Shown here in pieces: positions 38,361-49,292 of a stretch of DNA of 64,000 nt. The translations under genes were made by a program, and so were the position numbers. The number at the start of each line of letters is the position of its first letter. The first letter of the stretch is position 1. The notes beneath the pieces were generated by a model. The model saw only the letters and a list, made by a program, of their open reading frames with translations, was not told where the DNA came from and made no database searches. This stretch comes from Lucifuga dentata (taxonomy: Eukaryota > Chordata > Actinopteri > Ophidiiformes > Bythitidae), in NCBI GenBank assembly GCA_014773175.1, contig VXCM01000812.1, forward strand, positions 62,001 to 126,000, given 5' to 3'.

Positions 38361-39063
38361 TTGGGTTCTAATGCATCACATTTCACATTTGGAGAGGGAA
38401 GGCTAGAAAATAACGTCATTCTCTGTAGACGGGCAACATCAACTGCAGCAAGATGGAGGTTGTGTCACAGAATAAAAACTCAAAGTCTGCACGAACATGA
38501 AAAAAGTGGAGGGATTCTTTTTGTCAGAGCTTTTTGTCTGCAGCTGAATATCCTCCTGACTGCACTCCCGCCTCTGTTGTGGAAACACCTTTCTGCTATA
38601 ATTTCCCGACAGACAAGCGTTTAAAATTGAGACGTGTCAGCAATGCAACAGAAAGTGTGGAAAATCCTCAACAGTAATCTTGACCACGGTTTCTTAAACC
38701 GTGAGTTGAGGTCCAAATTGACTTATGGGCTTGTTGCTGGTGGGTCCCTTTATGACAAAGATATGAAATTTTTTAATAAGCCTGTTTCCCAGAGCAAGGA
38801 AAGTAAATTTCTCACTGGGGTCTTCACTGAAAACATTTAAGAACTTCTCATCTAGACAACAGAATTATGAGCAATTTTGGCCAATTTGAAGTTGTGATGG
38901 TGTCATAAACCATGTGTTCTTTTATTTGAGGATTTTGAAAGCTCTGTAAGGGTGCAATATTACAAAGTCTCTGTAACTTCATAGTTAGCTTATGGTAAAA
39001 GTTTGATATTGTCTGAAAATCAGCAGGCTAATCTGCCAGTATTCTACCCATGATGCACTGCTG

Positions 39064-39092
39064 CAGCACAATCGCCGGTATGGTCCTTTAAG
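39064..39092. repeat. family A terminal fragment
   Basis: CGCCGGTATGGTCCTTTAA matches the outer terminus. A second, shorter match (GAATGGTCCTTTAA) ends at about 39308. Neither has an opposite end. Confidence 0.5.
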
Positions 39093-39367
39093 AAAACCAT
39101 AGTCCAAATAATGCTGATATTTTGCTGCTAACCCATCAGGCTTTTACTTTTTTCAATTAACTCTGATGGTAGCAGGATGGTGAAATATTATTAAAAATGG
39201 TTACTTATAATATCATTTCCACCTCTGTTTGAATTTGCTTTTGTGAGAAAAAAAAAATCACACACACATACACACTGCTAACTTCAGGACTTTGAATGGT
39301 CCTTTAAGTTTGGATGTGGCTCCAGAGTTACTGTTGAATGAAAATCACAAGGCTTTAGTTACCATCA

Positions 39368-40411
39368 TTTATTACTGATGTCATCACTTACACAGACAAA
39401 GAAAGTGTCAGCGATACCTACTGAAGTGAGTTCAGCAAATCATACATCAGCAACTAGTTGAATTTTGCAAAAAGTTTCACCACCCAGCCTGTGACCAGAT
39501 ACCCTGCATCCAATTTATATCAATTCTGTGTTGATATTCATATCTGAACTCCAGAATGCTTTTCAGAAGAAACATAAACCGACAGTGAATCCATTTTTTA
39601 TGAGTTATTTGTAATGATATTACTACTTCCATGAAAAAAAGAAAAAGATATTACACCGCTTCAATTGTTGTTGGGTTTATTGCTGAAGTTATATTTGTGG
39701 CTAAGTAAATTTGGCCAGTGGCTGAGGGAACAGTTCAGCAGTCCTTGAATGTAAATATTTATCTGGGCTGAAACAGACACTTCAATATGATGTATACAAT
39801 ATTTATGCTGAGTTTAAAACACCATTATTTTAATTTTCCCTCTATTTTCTGGTATGGTTATATTAAACAGAAATTTCCTTTTTGTGTTATGGCACACAGC
39901 ATGAGCTGTGAATTCATTTCTACTGCGATATGATTATGTATTTCTTTGAAAACACACTGAATATCTGCCCAGCCACACATTTCAACAAGTTCATTTACAT
40001 TTTTAGCCTTTGAACCTATGCTTCATTTTTATGATGAAACTCAACAACTGACTCATGAAAACAAAATCACATTTTATGTTGAATATTTGCAATGCTCACA
40101 AGATACTGGCCTGCTCTTCACCTTGTTCAGCACAATGTAGTAGAGAAAAAGAAATCCCCTTTTAAGGACATATGACTCTATAAATTATCACATAGGCAAG
40201 GTTCACCATTGTTTTCCACTACAAGCAGTACACAATGTAAGAGAATAAAAGGAGATCCCGCTGTCCAGTAAGCTTAATCATATGAAGTATTTCAAAAAGA
40301 AGTGCTGAATGATCAGTAGGTTGAACAGGATCTGCTCTTCTTCTGCATGTCCATAGTCAGTAATGCATTTTCAAGTAGAAGCATTCAGAGTTTTCAGAAG
40401 AAAGGAAGTCA
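39368..40411 (-). other. tafa2: possible 3' UTR of tafa2
   Basis: If the exon at 40412-40474 is real, this AT-rich, repeat-poor stretch would be its 3' untranslated region. Minus-strand AATAAA hexamers occur at 39681-39676 and 39373-39368. No recognisable repeat family is seen here, unlike most of the window. This is inference; no transcript evidence is available from sequence alone. Confidence 0.3.
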
Positions 40412-40474
40412 CTATTTACACAAAGGTCTTTTGCATCGCTCTCTTCCTTTCATGATACTCAAACGTGGCTTCAC
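40412..40474 (-). CDS. tafa2: candidate last coding exon of tafa2 (20 residues plus stop)
   Basis: On the minus strand a strong acceptor (pyrimidine-rich TTTTCTCTCTTACAG) is followed by an open frame in phase 0, matching the phase-0 donor at 48938. It encodes VKPRLSIMKGRERCKRPLCK and then TAG at 40414-40412. The first residues resemble the IHPR end of mammalian TAFA1 more than the VTR/VTH end usual for TAFA2-4. The remaining 16 residues, with two extra cysteines, have no counterpart that I know. The sequence below looks repeat-poor and carries AATAAA on the minus strand at 39681-39676 and 39373-39368, as a 3' UTR would. A short tail ending elsewhere is the main alternative. The call rests on splice site, phase and position only. 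Confidence 0.42.
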   Translation of the reverse strand: MKPRLSIMKGRERCKRPLCK

Positions 40475-41699
40475 CTGTAAGAGAGAAAATCCAGTTAAAA
40501 TCTAATGAGATGCATCAAAGCTTCCACGAGGACATTTGTCATAGCAGGAAAAGCTCAGGTGGAACTAACATTGGTGATGGCTCTGTTCCATTTAGTGAGC
40601 CAGCAGGCGCAATACCAGAGCCCCGGCGCCAAACATCTAGATGGAACTCAGCCGTTAGTAATGTGTTGTTTGTTTTTTTTAATTACACAGTGAGAAAGGT
40701 CTGTTAATAGGATTTTCATGTCTACATAATTGTGTGATCCTCTCATGAAACAAAGGACAAGTCTAGGACTGGGTATAGCAATGAAAGCCACCAAACAAGA
40801 AGAAAATTCCACCTACAGAAATTTCACTTTTTTAACATAAATCCAAGGAAGAAGACATCAAAGCTCTGTCCATGCTGACTATTCTACCAATGATGTTAGC
40901 AAAACTGCAAAATCAAACATTATATGCTGCGCTAAAACTGCTCTTTTTTCATTTTTTTGTACATAAAACAAACTGATTATCATCTAAATTTATAAAACTC
41001 TGGTAGTGGACTGTAGAGGTTGAACTGTTCATTACACCTCCCAGTACAAAAAAAAAAAAAGCTAATTATTTTCCTAGCCTTACCAATAGTGGGGCTAAAA
41101 ATTTAAAGTTGAGGATGGCATCAGAGAAAAAGCATAAGGCCAGTACAATCATCTTGGGCTATAATCGTTACTTGCAAGTTTCACGATGGACGTCCTATTA
41201 GATTGAGATTCTTTTGTACAAAGTTGACATTTTGACCAGAGAATGGCGCTAGAAATAAACTTATCTAATTATAAATCAACTGCCGTCCACTGGCTCACTC
41301 AGATGGAGCCAAAAAAAATATAACTATAATCTTTAGGTTTTGGAAAACAATGGCTGACTCACACTTTCAGTCTCGGAAAGTTTTTTTTCAGTTACAGAAA
41401 ATAATCTCAGGGGGAGGACCTCTTTGCACGGTAAGCTGAAATGAGTGTCTGTCTTAAAGTTTGGCTGTTGTAGTTTTCTCCTCCTCATCCTGATGATGTT
41501 GCACTCAGAAGTCAGAGACAGCTGAGGCGTAACTGCGGTAGAAGATGACCCACTTTTTAATGTAGCTATCGGAGATGATGCTGTGCTTTTGTTTTTGCAA
41601 CATCCCCAAGAGGAATTGTCAGGAAGTACGTTTCATTGTCAACCAGCAGAAGTGAACCAAACCAGTTGAGAATGGTTGTAATATTTAAACTTATTCTTG

Positions 41700-41950
41700 G
41701 CCAGAGGCGTCACAAGAGGGGGTGCGGACCGCAGTGGGTGACACCATCTGAGGGGGTGACACCTGGTGGTACCCCCCCCCANNNNNNNNNNNNNNNNNNC
41801 CCCCCCCCGTACCATTATAACAGCTGTCACACTCCTTAACTTGGGTGTCCCTAGAAAGCAGAGAGAAAGCGATTTAAAAAGACTCCCGGTTCATGCACTA
41901 CCCCTCCCCCGAACCCACCACACCAGGTGACACCAACCCCAAATAAAGAG
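41700..41950. repeat. GC-rich GGGTGACACC repeat around an 18-N gap
   Basis: GGGTGACACCATCTG, GGGGTGACACCTGG and later AGGTGACACCAACCCC recur around the N run 41782-41799, which sits between two C runs. A repeat of this kind is common in teleosts. The N run probably hides more of the C tract. Confidence 0.55.
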
Positions 41951-42399
41951 ATAAATTTTGACTTATAGCATTGACGTTCCAAAGAGTTTGACTAACAACA
42001 TTTTGTAACTATTACATCAAATTGTCAGTATGTTTGGGGCATTTTCCCTCCAAAAACATGACATATTCAGCTTTGCCCTTGTTTTCAGGGTAAAACACTT
42101 TGGAAACAGGTTTTACAGACATTAGGAGCTAAGAAAAAAAAAAAAAAANAAAAAAAAAAAAAAAAAATCATCACTAAAAACTACACTATCATGAAAAAAT
42201 ATCCAGCAGCTATTTAAGGCAAGGTGCTGTTTCATGCAGTTACACCAGGCATCTCAAAGTCAAATTACCTGAAGGCTGGTGGTCAGGATCTGACCTCCCA
42301 GGGGGGCCACTTGAACAACCAAAGGAAAAAAAAAAAAACAAATCTTCCATGCAACTATGTAGTCTTTCCAATATCTTTGTTGATTTTTAGCACTTGCTG

Positions 42400-43172
42400 C
42401 TACTGGACACCCAGCAGAGCTTCTGCTGAGAGAGAGATGAGCAATATTTGCTTTAAGGGTGTGGGCAGTGGACATTCTGAGAATGGCCTTAATGTGAGCA
42501 TCACTCAGTCTTGATCTATATTTTGACATGTTAAATCATAGCTGAGAAATGTTTCTCACACAATATGTGCTTCCAAACAGACAATATACCAAGCTGTGCA
42601 GCGTCATTGATATCAGAGCTTTCATCAAGAGCCAATGAATAGGTAGAAAAGGCTGTCCGTTTCTGACAAAGCTAAATGTCATTGTCATAAATGTCATTTA
42701 TCACTGTGTTAGCAGTGATAAATGTCATTTATCACTGTGTTAGCAAACAGGCCCACATTTTAAAATGGAGCCGCTTCTCTGGATACACAATGCTAGCTAC
42801 CTACAGTCTTTCACAAACTGTCCCTCTGTAAATGGTTTTCCCGATTTTGTGATCAACTCACTAACCGCATAGCTTGCTTCAACTGCGATGTCACATTCTC
42901 TTTTTGCTTGGTGGAAGAGGTTTTGTTGCATGGCCAGGCTCTTCTGAAGTTGACCTATGTGTCCCTCTCCTCACCCTGGTATTTGGCATACTGCTCCATG
43001 TGTTTTGTAAAATAATGTCACTTCAGATTATATTCCTTCAGAACACTTTCTCCTTACAAATAAGACAGGTAGTAGACGCATTATACTCCACAAAAAAATA
43101 AACAGTTGTCAATTCTTCTTGAAATTGGCGATGCTCCAGGTCCATTTTTGGCTTAATTTTAGAGAGTGACAT
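42400..43172 (-). pseudogene. BED-finger hAT transposase pseudogene with a large internal deletion
   Basis: Reading down from Met at 43172, the minus strand gives FQEELTTVYFFVEYN and TCLICKEKV, then after a frame break YNLK-x-HYFTKH. Together these form a BED-type zinc finger. SELITKSGKPFTEGQFVKDC follows, then FSTYSLALDESSDINDAAQL (the catalytic-core start with the conserved DES). Immediately after that comes FGSTY...KYRSRLSDAHIKAILRM, the C-terminal hAT dimerisation region. These blocks are shared with the GTF2IRD2/EPM2AIP1/ZBED-like transposase group. Roughly 300 residues between the DES motif and the dimerisation region are missing, so this is an internally deleted, inactive copy. Confidence 0.85.
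42687..42745. repeat. 31 bp tandem duplication containing a 23 bp palindrome
   Basis: A unit starting ATAAATGTCATTTATCAC occurs at 42687 and again at 42718, period 31. Inside it AGTGATAAATG and CATTTATCACT form a perfect inverted repeat around a single T (42714-42736). It lies inside the hAT pseudogene and further disrupts it. Confidence 0.9.
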
Positions 43173-43534
43173 TTTGAATAAGCGCTGGGCTCTTTATTCA
43201 AATCCTCTGCAGCTTCAGCATTTGGTGTACCTTGCAAAAGTAGTTACATGGAGTTAGCATAACCATCCACCTGCTGCATCTGACCCAATCACAAGTGCTT
43301 ATCAAGCGAGTCACAAACTTGAAGATGAGCTGTTAGTGTTCACAGTTCTTTATTCCTTGTTTGTTTGTTTTTCATATTTCAATCGTAATTTAAAAAATTA
43401 TGTATTTTGAGGGAAAAAATAAATTGTGAAACTCCTGTGGGCTGAACATAATGACGAATGATCAAACATGCTGAGGGTCTTATACTGGTGGCTTGTGGCC
43501 CGGGGGCCAGCAGTCTGAGATCTCTGAGTTACAT

Positions 43535-43988
43535 AAAGTAGTTTCTGCACTTCCATCGGCAGTGGGACATGCTGTAAGCCAGCGACGAGGCTCTATTTTC
43601 TGTTTGCATCACACCACATTTTCCTAACCAGCATGTGACACACCTGGAAATTCATCAATATGCCACAATGGCTCTACTCGCTCTTGCCAATAAACTAAAA
43701 CCAGTGTAACACTACTAGTTTGCACTTTAAACAGGCATTCACAGCTTGACTCTACATGCAGGGACCCCTGAGTTATTAACAGAAAAATAACGAGTGCGTT
43801 TTCAGCACGGTGCCATGCTCATCAATCCCAGAGGGTTTATAAGGAAAACTGAAGGACACTAATTTACAGAGGGAAACTGTAGTGAGAAGCATGGAGGGAG
43901 GTTATATATACAGCTTAAAATTAGAAATATAGGCCTGCCTGTAATAAAAGCCTGCCACAAATAAAGGCCTGGTTCTCTTTACATTTGA

Positions 43989-44024
<36 letters not shown>

Positions 44025-45439
44025 CTGGCCACTATTTGAGCATTTACGGTATTCATGATAAAAGAGACTTGATGGAGCTGCATCAGTGCTACAGTCTGAG
44101 GTTTTCACTCTCTTAGCTTGATGCTGTCAGATACTCTGAAGACCTCCATCCTCCTTGAGATTAAATTGCCTGTCATGAGGCCTCGTGGTTGACTGGCAGC
44201 TCCTCTGCTCCACCTAAACTACATGCTGCAAAAAGGCCAAAGTGGGGCTCTTGACGAACACCATAACAACCTTCATAACGACACCCGCTATCGATTCCAG
44301 CCATCTATCAGCCGCCATGTTGATTTGACGGACTGAGGGAAGCCGTTGCTGAACTTGTAAGGCTCCGTTGTGGATGCTGAACTTTTGATAGGGAACAGAC
44401 AGCTCTGACAGTCTGCTTAGATTAATTCATAAATAGGCCTTTTGACACAGAACAGGGAAGAGCAGCAGCACCGTACTGCATAGTGTCACATAAATCATCT
44501 TCAATTATGCAGAAAAGCCCAAAGCAAAATAATCCGGCAACCCTCAGACCATCGCTTTACAAGAAAACTGGCATAATTATACAACATGAGGTAAAGAGTT
44601 TCTGTAAATTTAACTTGTTGCAGCGTTTTGCATGTGTTCAAACAGAGAAAGTGGCTGGTTTTAGTACAGGCTGCAATAAATTCTTCCTCTTAGAGAGTCA
44701 TTTACATTCATAGCTGTCAGTGTGATTAATGTGGTACTAATTTGAGAATAATTCCACGCTGAAAAGACAAAGCGTAGAGCTGCTTTCTGTCAGCAGAGAA
44801 AATGTCTTCAGAGATCTTTCCTGCGTCTCACTTCAGGAGTGGGGAAAAAAAAATATCATTAACAGCATTTGAGGGTGTGTCTCAAACAACACTAAAAATA
44901 CTGACAAGAAAACTAACTCTTCTGTGGGTGCTGCGTTCATTTAATTGGTGTCTGACAAGTGCTAATTTAACCAGCAAAGGATTAATTTCCATTTGCTGCT
45001 TGAAGTAAGGTTGGCTGAAAGATTTTACACAGCAGGTGCAAGGGCTGCTGTTTTGTAATTCAGCCGTGTAATTGGCGCACCACAGCATCCTTCTCAGCAA
45101 TATGTTTTGTGCTGTAACTACCGCGGCAGGAATTATCATGCCACGACTATTTTAAAGCTGCACGAGGCAAGATTTTTATTTTAAGAAACAACAACAACAA
45201 CAAAAAAAAAACACCAATATTATCAGGGAAAAAAAAAAAAAAANGGGAAAAAAAAAAAAAAACCCAGAAATTAGCTGGTCCCCACTGGCTGAGATGCCAC
45301 AGTTTCACCACCATTTGCACAAATTAAGTTCTGATGTCTAGATGGTCATGGGAAATGACCATCACTATTCACCACCATTCATGAGGAAGTTGTGAATCTA
45401 AACACAAGAGTAAAATTTGCAAGTGAGTTGATGCTTCGC
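43535..45439. other. intronic stretch without gene
   Basis: Contains the repeat at 43928, a CGCCATGTTG (YY1-like) word near 44313, an (AAC)n run at about 45188-45202 and an N between A runs at 45244. No supported coding sequence. Confidence 0.5.
43928..44055. repeat. short repeat with AGGCCTGCC / GGCCTGG inverted words and poly-A
   Basis: AGGCCTGCCTGTAATAAAAG, AATAAAGGCCTGG and, after a poly-A run, GTCCCCTGGCCACTATTTG and TTTACGGTAT form a block that I recognise as a type common in fish genomes. No coding capacity. Confidence 0.5.
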
Positions 45440-45475
45440 TTTCATTTAAATGGCTGTGTAGCCATTTAAATGAAA
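45440..45475. repeat. perfect hairpin, 16 bp arms, 4-base loop
   Basis: TTTCATTTAAATGGCT and AGCCATTTAAATGAAA flank the loop GTGT. Confidence 0.93.
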
Positions 45476-45878
45476 TTTAGGAGAAGATTAGTGTGTGCAG
45501 GAAACTACTGTTAATTATAAAAGTTAGGAATCACTGAGAAATCTTTATATTTTAAATAGAAATTCATATTTTATTCACCAAGGTGGCATTTAAATTGATT
45601 TGAATATATAGCCAAGACATTAACAACAAATGGATATTGAAATTGCTTGAAATGGCTATTGAAAGATTTATAATTAATCACATAAAACTGCAGAGCCCTA
45701 TTTTCAGCTGCCAGTACTGTGTCCTCATGACAGACTCTTTTAGCTCATTCTTAATTATTCATGTTTAAATGCTAATTGGTTATTAGAGACAACTTTGTAA
45801 TTGAAACCCATTATTCTGTTCAATTAAGCAGGTAAAGTGTCTTTACTTGTGCTGTAAGGTACTTCCTGAAGTTCAGTT

Positions 45879-45936
45879 CTGGGTTCCAAAATGGCCAAAG
45901 CAAAATTTGTTTTGCTTTGGCCATTTTGGAACCCAG
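45879..45936. repeat. perfect hairpin, 27 bp arms, 4-base loop
   Basis: The left arm 45879-45905 begins CTGGGTTCCAAAATGGCC. The right arm 45910-45936 ends GGCCATTTTGGAACCCAG and is its exact complement. The loop is TTTG. It lies about 50 bases before the Tc1 relic. Confidence 0.95.
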
Positions 45937-45984
45937 AAACATCTCACGAAACATGTCAGTCAATTGTTTTGCAAAATGAAGGTT

Positions 45985-46233
45985 GCCATGAAACAGAAAA
46001 TTTCATGCAAAGGTGTCCACAAGCATTTTGATAGAAGAGGACAAACTGGATCTAACCAGGACAGAAAAAGAAGCAGAAGGGCCAGATGCAAAACTGCTCA
46101 AGAAGTTAAGTACATCAGAGTCTGTTGTTTGAGAAACAGACACCTTAGACATCAGTTGGCTGCTTGTTTAGTAGTAAATGCCAAATACCAGTGTCATCTG
46201 TAACAGTGAAAAGACAACTTCGGGATGCGGGTA
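45985..46233 (+). pseudogene. Tc1-type transposase DNA-binding-domain remnant
   Basis: One frame reads TGSNQDRKRSRRARCKTAQE, then KYIRVCCLRNRHLRHQLAA; after a one-frame shift VSSVTVKRQLRDAG follows to 46233. This order matches the second helix-turn-helix and linker of Tc1 transposases (TGSTQDRKRSGRPR..., ...STVKRRLRDAGL). The catalytic DDE domain is absent. Sequence of repeat family B starts directly after it, so the element was broken or interrupted there. The sequence upstream of about 45985 does not look like transposase. Confidence 0.78.
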
Positions 46234-46570
46234 AATGCTGGCTATTTGAATTTACCCGCCTACACACCTGTTTAGACATACCCACAATTACAAGGGCAGT
46301 GTATATGTTTCAGAGTATATGGGTGTTGCCATCTCAAGCCTGAAGCAGCTGGCCAATCAGGACAGAGCAGGCTTGTGAAGATGGAGCCTTAAAGAGACAG
46401 TACCTAAATTGGCCAGTATTCACTCAGTGCACCCAGGGAGAGGAGAAGGGGATCAATGTTTTGCACATGAAAATATTGCAAAATTTCAAAATAAACCACT
46501 AACTGAAAATAACAATATTGAAATCTGTATAATATGTCTCATTTCAATTTTGCATGTTACAACTTTAAGA
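46225..46570 (-). repeat. family B, inverted copy interrupting a Tc1 relic
   Basis: In reverse orientation it carries GGTACTGTCTCTTTAAGGC, TCCTGATTGGCCAGCTGC and CACCCATATACTCTGAAAC. The match to the Tc1 pseudogene stops at about 46233 where this repeat begins. An ATAATATGTCTC segment at about 46529 resembles the family end. Confidence 0.6.
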
Positions 46571-47727
46571 GCATAATCCAAACCCCACTGAGAGAAAAGC
46601 TTTAAAATCCACTTAAAATAAGACACTGTAGAGTCCACCCATCTGCCCAAATTAAACATTTACATCTCACCATTCACAGGAATTAAGGAATTTCAAATCA
46701 AGAATAAGATACAGTCTCTAAGCAGAATGCTCCGCTGCCAACATCAGATCTTTACTCTCTCTCATTCCTTTGTTATGAGGCATCACAGGCTGTGTGCTGT
46801 GTGCAGTTTACTGACATCCCCTCACGGGACATCTGTGTTTTGAAGCCCCAAAGAAGCAATTCAAACTGTTGCCTCTCGCTGCCATTTAGGGCTGCCGACG
46901 TACAAAAATTGCAGAGTGCGTTTGTCATTCCGAGATCCGTCTTTGTTTCTACCTTTAACTCTAGGTGCGACTTTGGTCTTAACTTGTGCCTTTATGACAC
47001 AGAGTGATAGAGGTCAGTATAGCTGGAGGTTGCAAATTTATGTTGTGCTGTTTCCCCAAAGACCAGTCAGAGGTGAAGAAGAAAGTCTGACCCCCCGCTG
47101 CTTCAACCTGCCTGAGGAAAGATTCAGACTTAAGAAACTGAGTTCAAAGGTGCGAGAGATGAATCCACTGGGTAATGATGGTGCTTTGAATATGTTGTTA
47201 TCTTATCGTTCCACTGTTTTCTCTCCTTCTCTGGTGTATTTAAACTCTTGATGACGTTGAAATGTGAAGAGAAACATAATTCATATGCAAACTAACATCA
47301 ATATTCCAATAAAGTAATCATGTGATTCTACAGTATAGATGCCCCTGTTGGGAATTTCTGCTGTCAGTTTCCCATTAAAAGACCACAGATAACAATAAAT
47401 AAAGACAATGTAAACCAAAATAATTGCTAGTTCACAGGAAATGTAAAAAAAAAAAAAAAAAAAAAAATGTATTACCTGGATTACTTGCAAAGGATCTGCT
47501 GTTACCAAAGCTGCTCTCTGTCTGCTGAAATCTTTCCAGTGGTCCATGTAATAGAAGACAAGAAGAAGAACAGAGTGTTTAAGTTTCATATTTGGCTGAG
47601 CTTTTAATTGCAATCATAAATACATTTTCAGCTCTTAGCTTGATTCAGTTTGAAGATGATGATGTTCAGTATGATTTCCAGATGGTTGTCTTGCCTAAGC
47701 TAACTCTACCATTTCACACTACCAATT

Positions 47728-47990
47728 AGTGCTGCACAATTATTCAAATTAAACTCGAAATCGTGATTTGGCCTCAAGGACGCTGGCATTTTGGAGCGAC
47801 TGACCTCCTTGCAAGACCCCATTAGGCAGCTCTAGGGTTACCATAATTACCCCAGTACACCACAGGCACACAACCACTACCGTAATGACTTCATTTTAGA
47901 GCGACTCTCACATGCTTGTTGTAATTTAACTGCACCTGCTTGGATGTTTATCATAATTGCAGATAAAATCACAATTGCAATATGCATGGC
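47728..47990. repeat. probable miniature element starting TAGTGCTGCACAATTAT
   Basis: The left end TAGTGCTGCACAATTATTC and a right side with ATAATTGCAGATAAAATCAC and AATTGCAAT resemble the GCTGCACGATTA-type ends of fish hAT-derived repeats. No target duplication could be fixed. Confidence 0.4.
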
Positions 47991-48552
47991 AGTGCATGCA
48001 GTTTGATTTTGAAATGGCCATTTTAACCTCACTCATGATTTTCCTCTTAAATTTCACCTTAATTTACAAAAATAACTTGTTTCTCAAAGTATGGCATATA
48101 TGTTCTGTATCCGCTTGTTTCACATGATGTTGAAACTATATGATGCTTCCAATTGGTAAAATATTTAATTCCCAGTAACATTTTTTTTAATGGTTACATG
48201 TTAGATAAAATTGAAATATCATAGGTGTCCTGCATTATTTTATACATATATTGCATAAATTGAGCCTTCCATATTCGGTATCTTTGGAAACACTGTGACT
48301 TTTATTAGAATTTTTAAAATAAGATTTTCTGGGCTTCAGCAATGATTGCACATAGCAAATCCACATCAGATGTACATCAGGGCTTTATTTTCGTTACTAC
48401 TTTTCCACAAAGTATTTTCTGTGTTTCTATCAACACCTAATAATTACCTAAATCTTTTTTCCAAATATAACTAGCCTTCCAGCTTGCAGAAACCCTGGAC
48501 TGCTAAATATATAACCCATTTTGAGATCCCGACAAGTCCCTGAATCAATAGC

Positions 48553-48589
48553 CCCAGGCTCCAGGCTCCAGGCTCCCGGCTCCAGGCAG
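48553..48589 (+). repeat. 7 bp tandem repeat (CCAGGCT)n
   Basis: About five units, one with a CCCGGCT variant. It lies about 350 bases from the tafa2 exon 48938-49062, within the downstream intron. Confidence 0.9.
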
Positions 48590-48820
48590 GTGTGGTGCGG
48601 GGAGTTTAAATAATTAAGTACGTGGAGAAAGGCAGAGCTGAAGTCTACGGGTCGTCATAACAGAGCAAAGGATATGGCATCACGTTACAATGTTAAAAGC
48701 AAGTAATTGGAGTGAGTAATTGGCCAGTTTTGGTGCTCAAAGTGGCCTGAAAGTGCTAAGGAGACATGGCAGCCCATTGCTTAAAGGCCCCTGGGGGTCC
48801 TGCGGTGACTGCAAACATCA

Positions 48821-49105
<285 letters not shown>

Positions 49106-49243
49106 TCACATGGTTCAGTTCTGATATTAAGCCACATTTCATCCTTTGTTAGATCATTTTGTATTGATTTTAGGAGGTAACTCATGTCCGTGTCATTGCA
49201 TAAGAAAAATGTCTCAATTCAAAGGTCAGTTCCTCTACCATTG

Positions 49244-49292
49244 ATATCATATCATATCATATCATATCATATCATATCATATCATATCATAT
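49244..49292 (+). repeat. (ATCAT)n pentanucleotide repeat
   Basis: About nine to ten perfect 5 bp units, located 180 bases from the tafa2 exon end at 49062. Confidence 0.96.

Larger units (their letters stand above)
34951..39367. other. gene-free stretch with family A copies and the inverted duplication
   Basis: Between the listed elements I see only AT-rich unique sequence. Nothing resembles an exon with good splice sites. Confidence 0.5.
42246..43526 (-). mobile_element. decayed hAT transposon with terminal repeats and 8 bp target duplication
   Basis: The plus-strand left end reads CAGGCATCTCAAAGTC and the reverse complement of the right end reads CAGAGATCTCAGACTG, short imperfect inverted repeats of the type seen on many vertebrate hAT elements. 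They are flanked by AGTTACAC (42238-42245) and AGTTACAT (43527-43534), an 8 bp target duplication with one mismatch, the hallmark of hAT. The element is about 1.28 kb, too short for an autonomous copy, and contains a broken transposase gene on the minus strand plus an internal 31 bp duplication. Insertion is old, judging from many stops and frame breaks. Confidence 0.88.

Noticed and set aside
49244..49292. CRISPR-like or regulatory array
   Set aside because: It is a plain 5 bp microsatellite with no spacers, and the host is a vertebrate.
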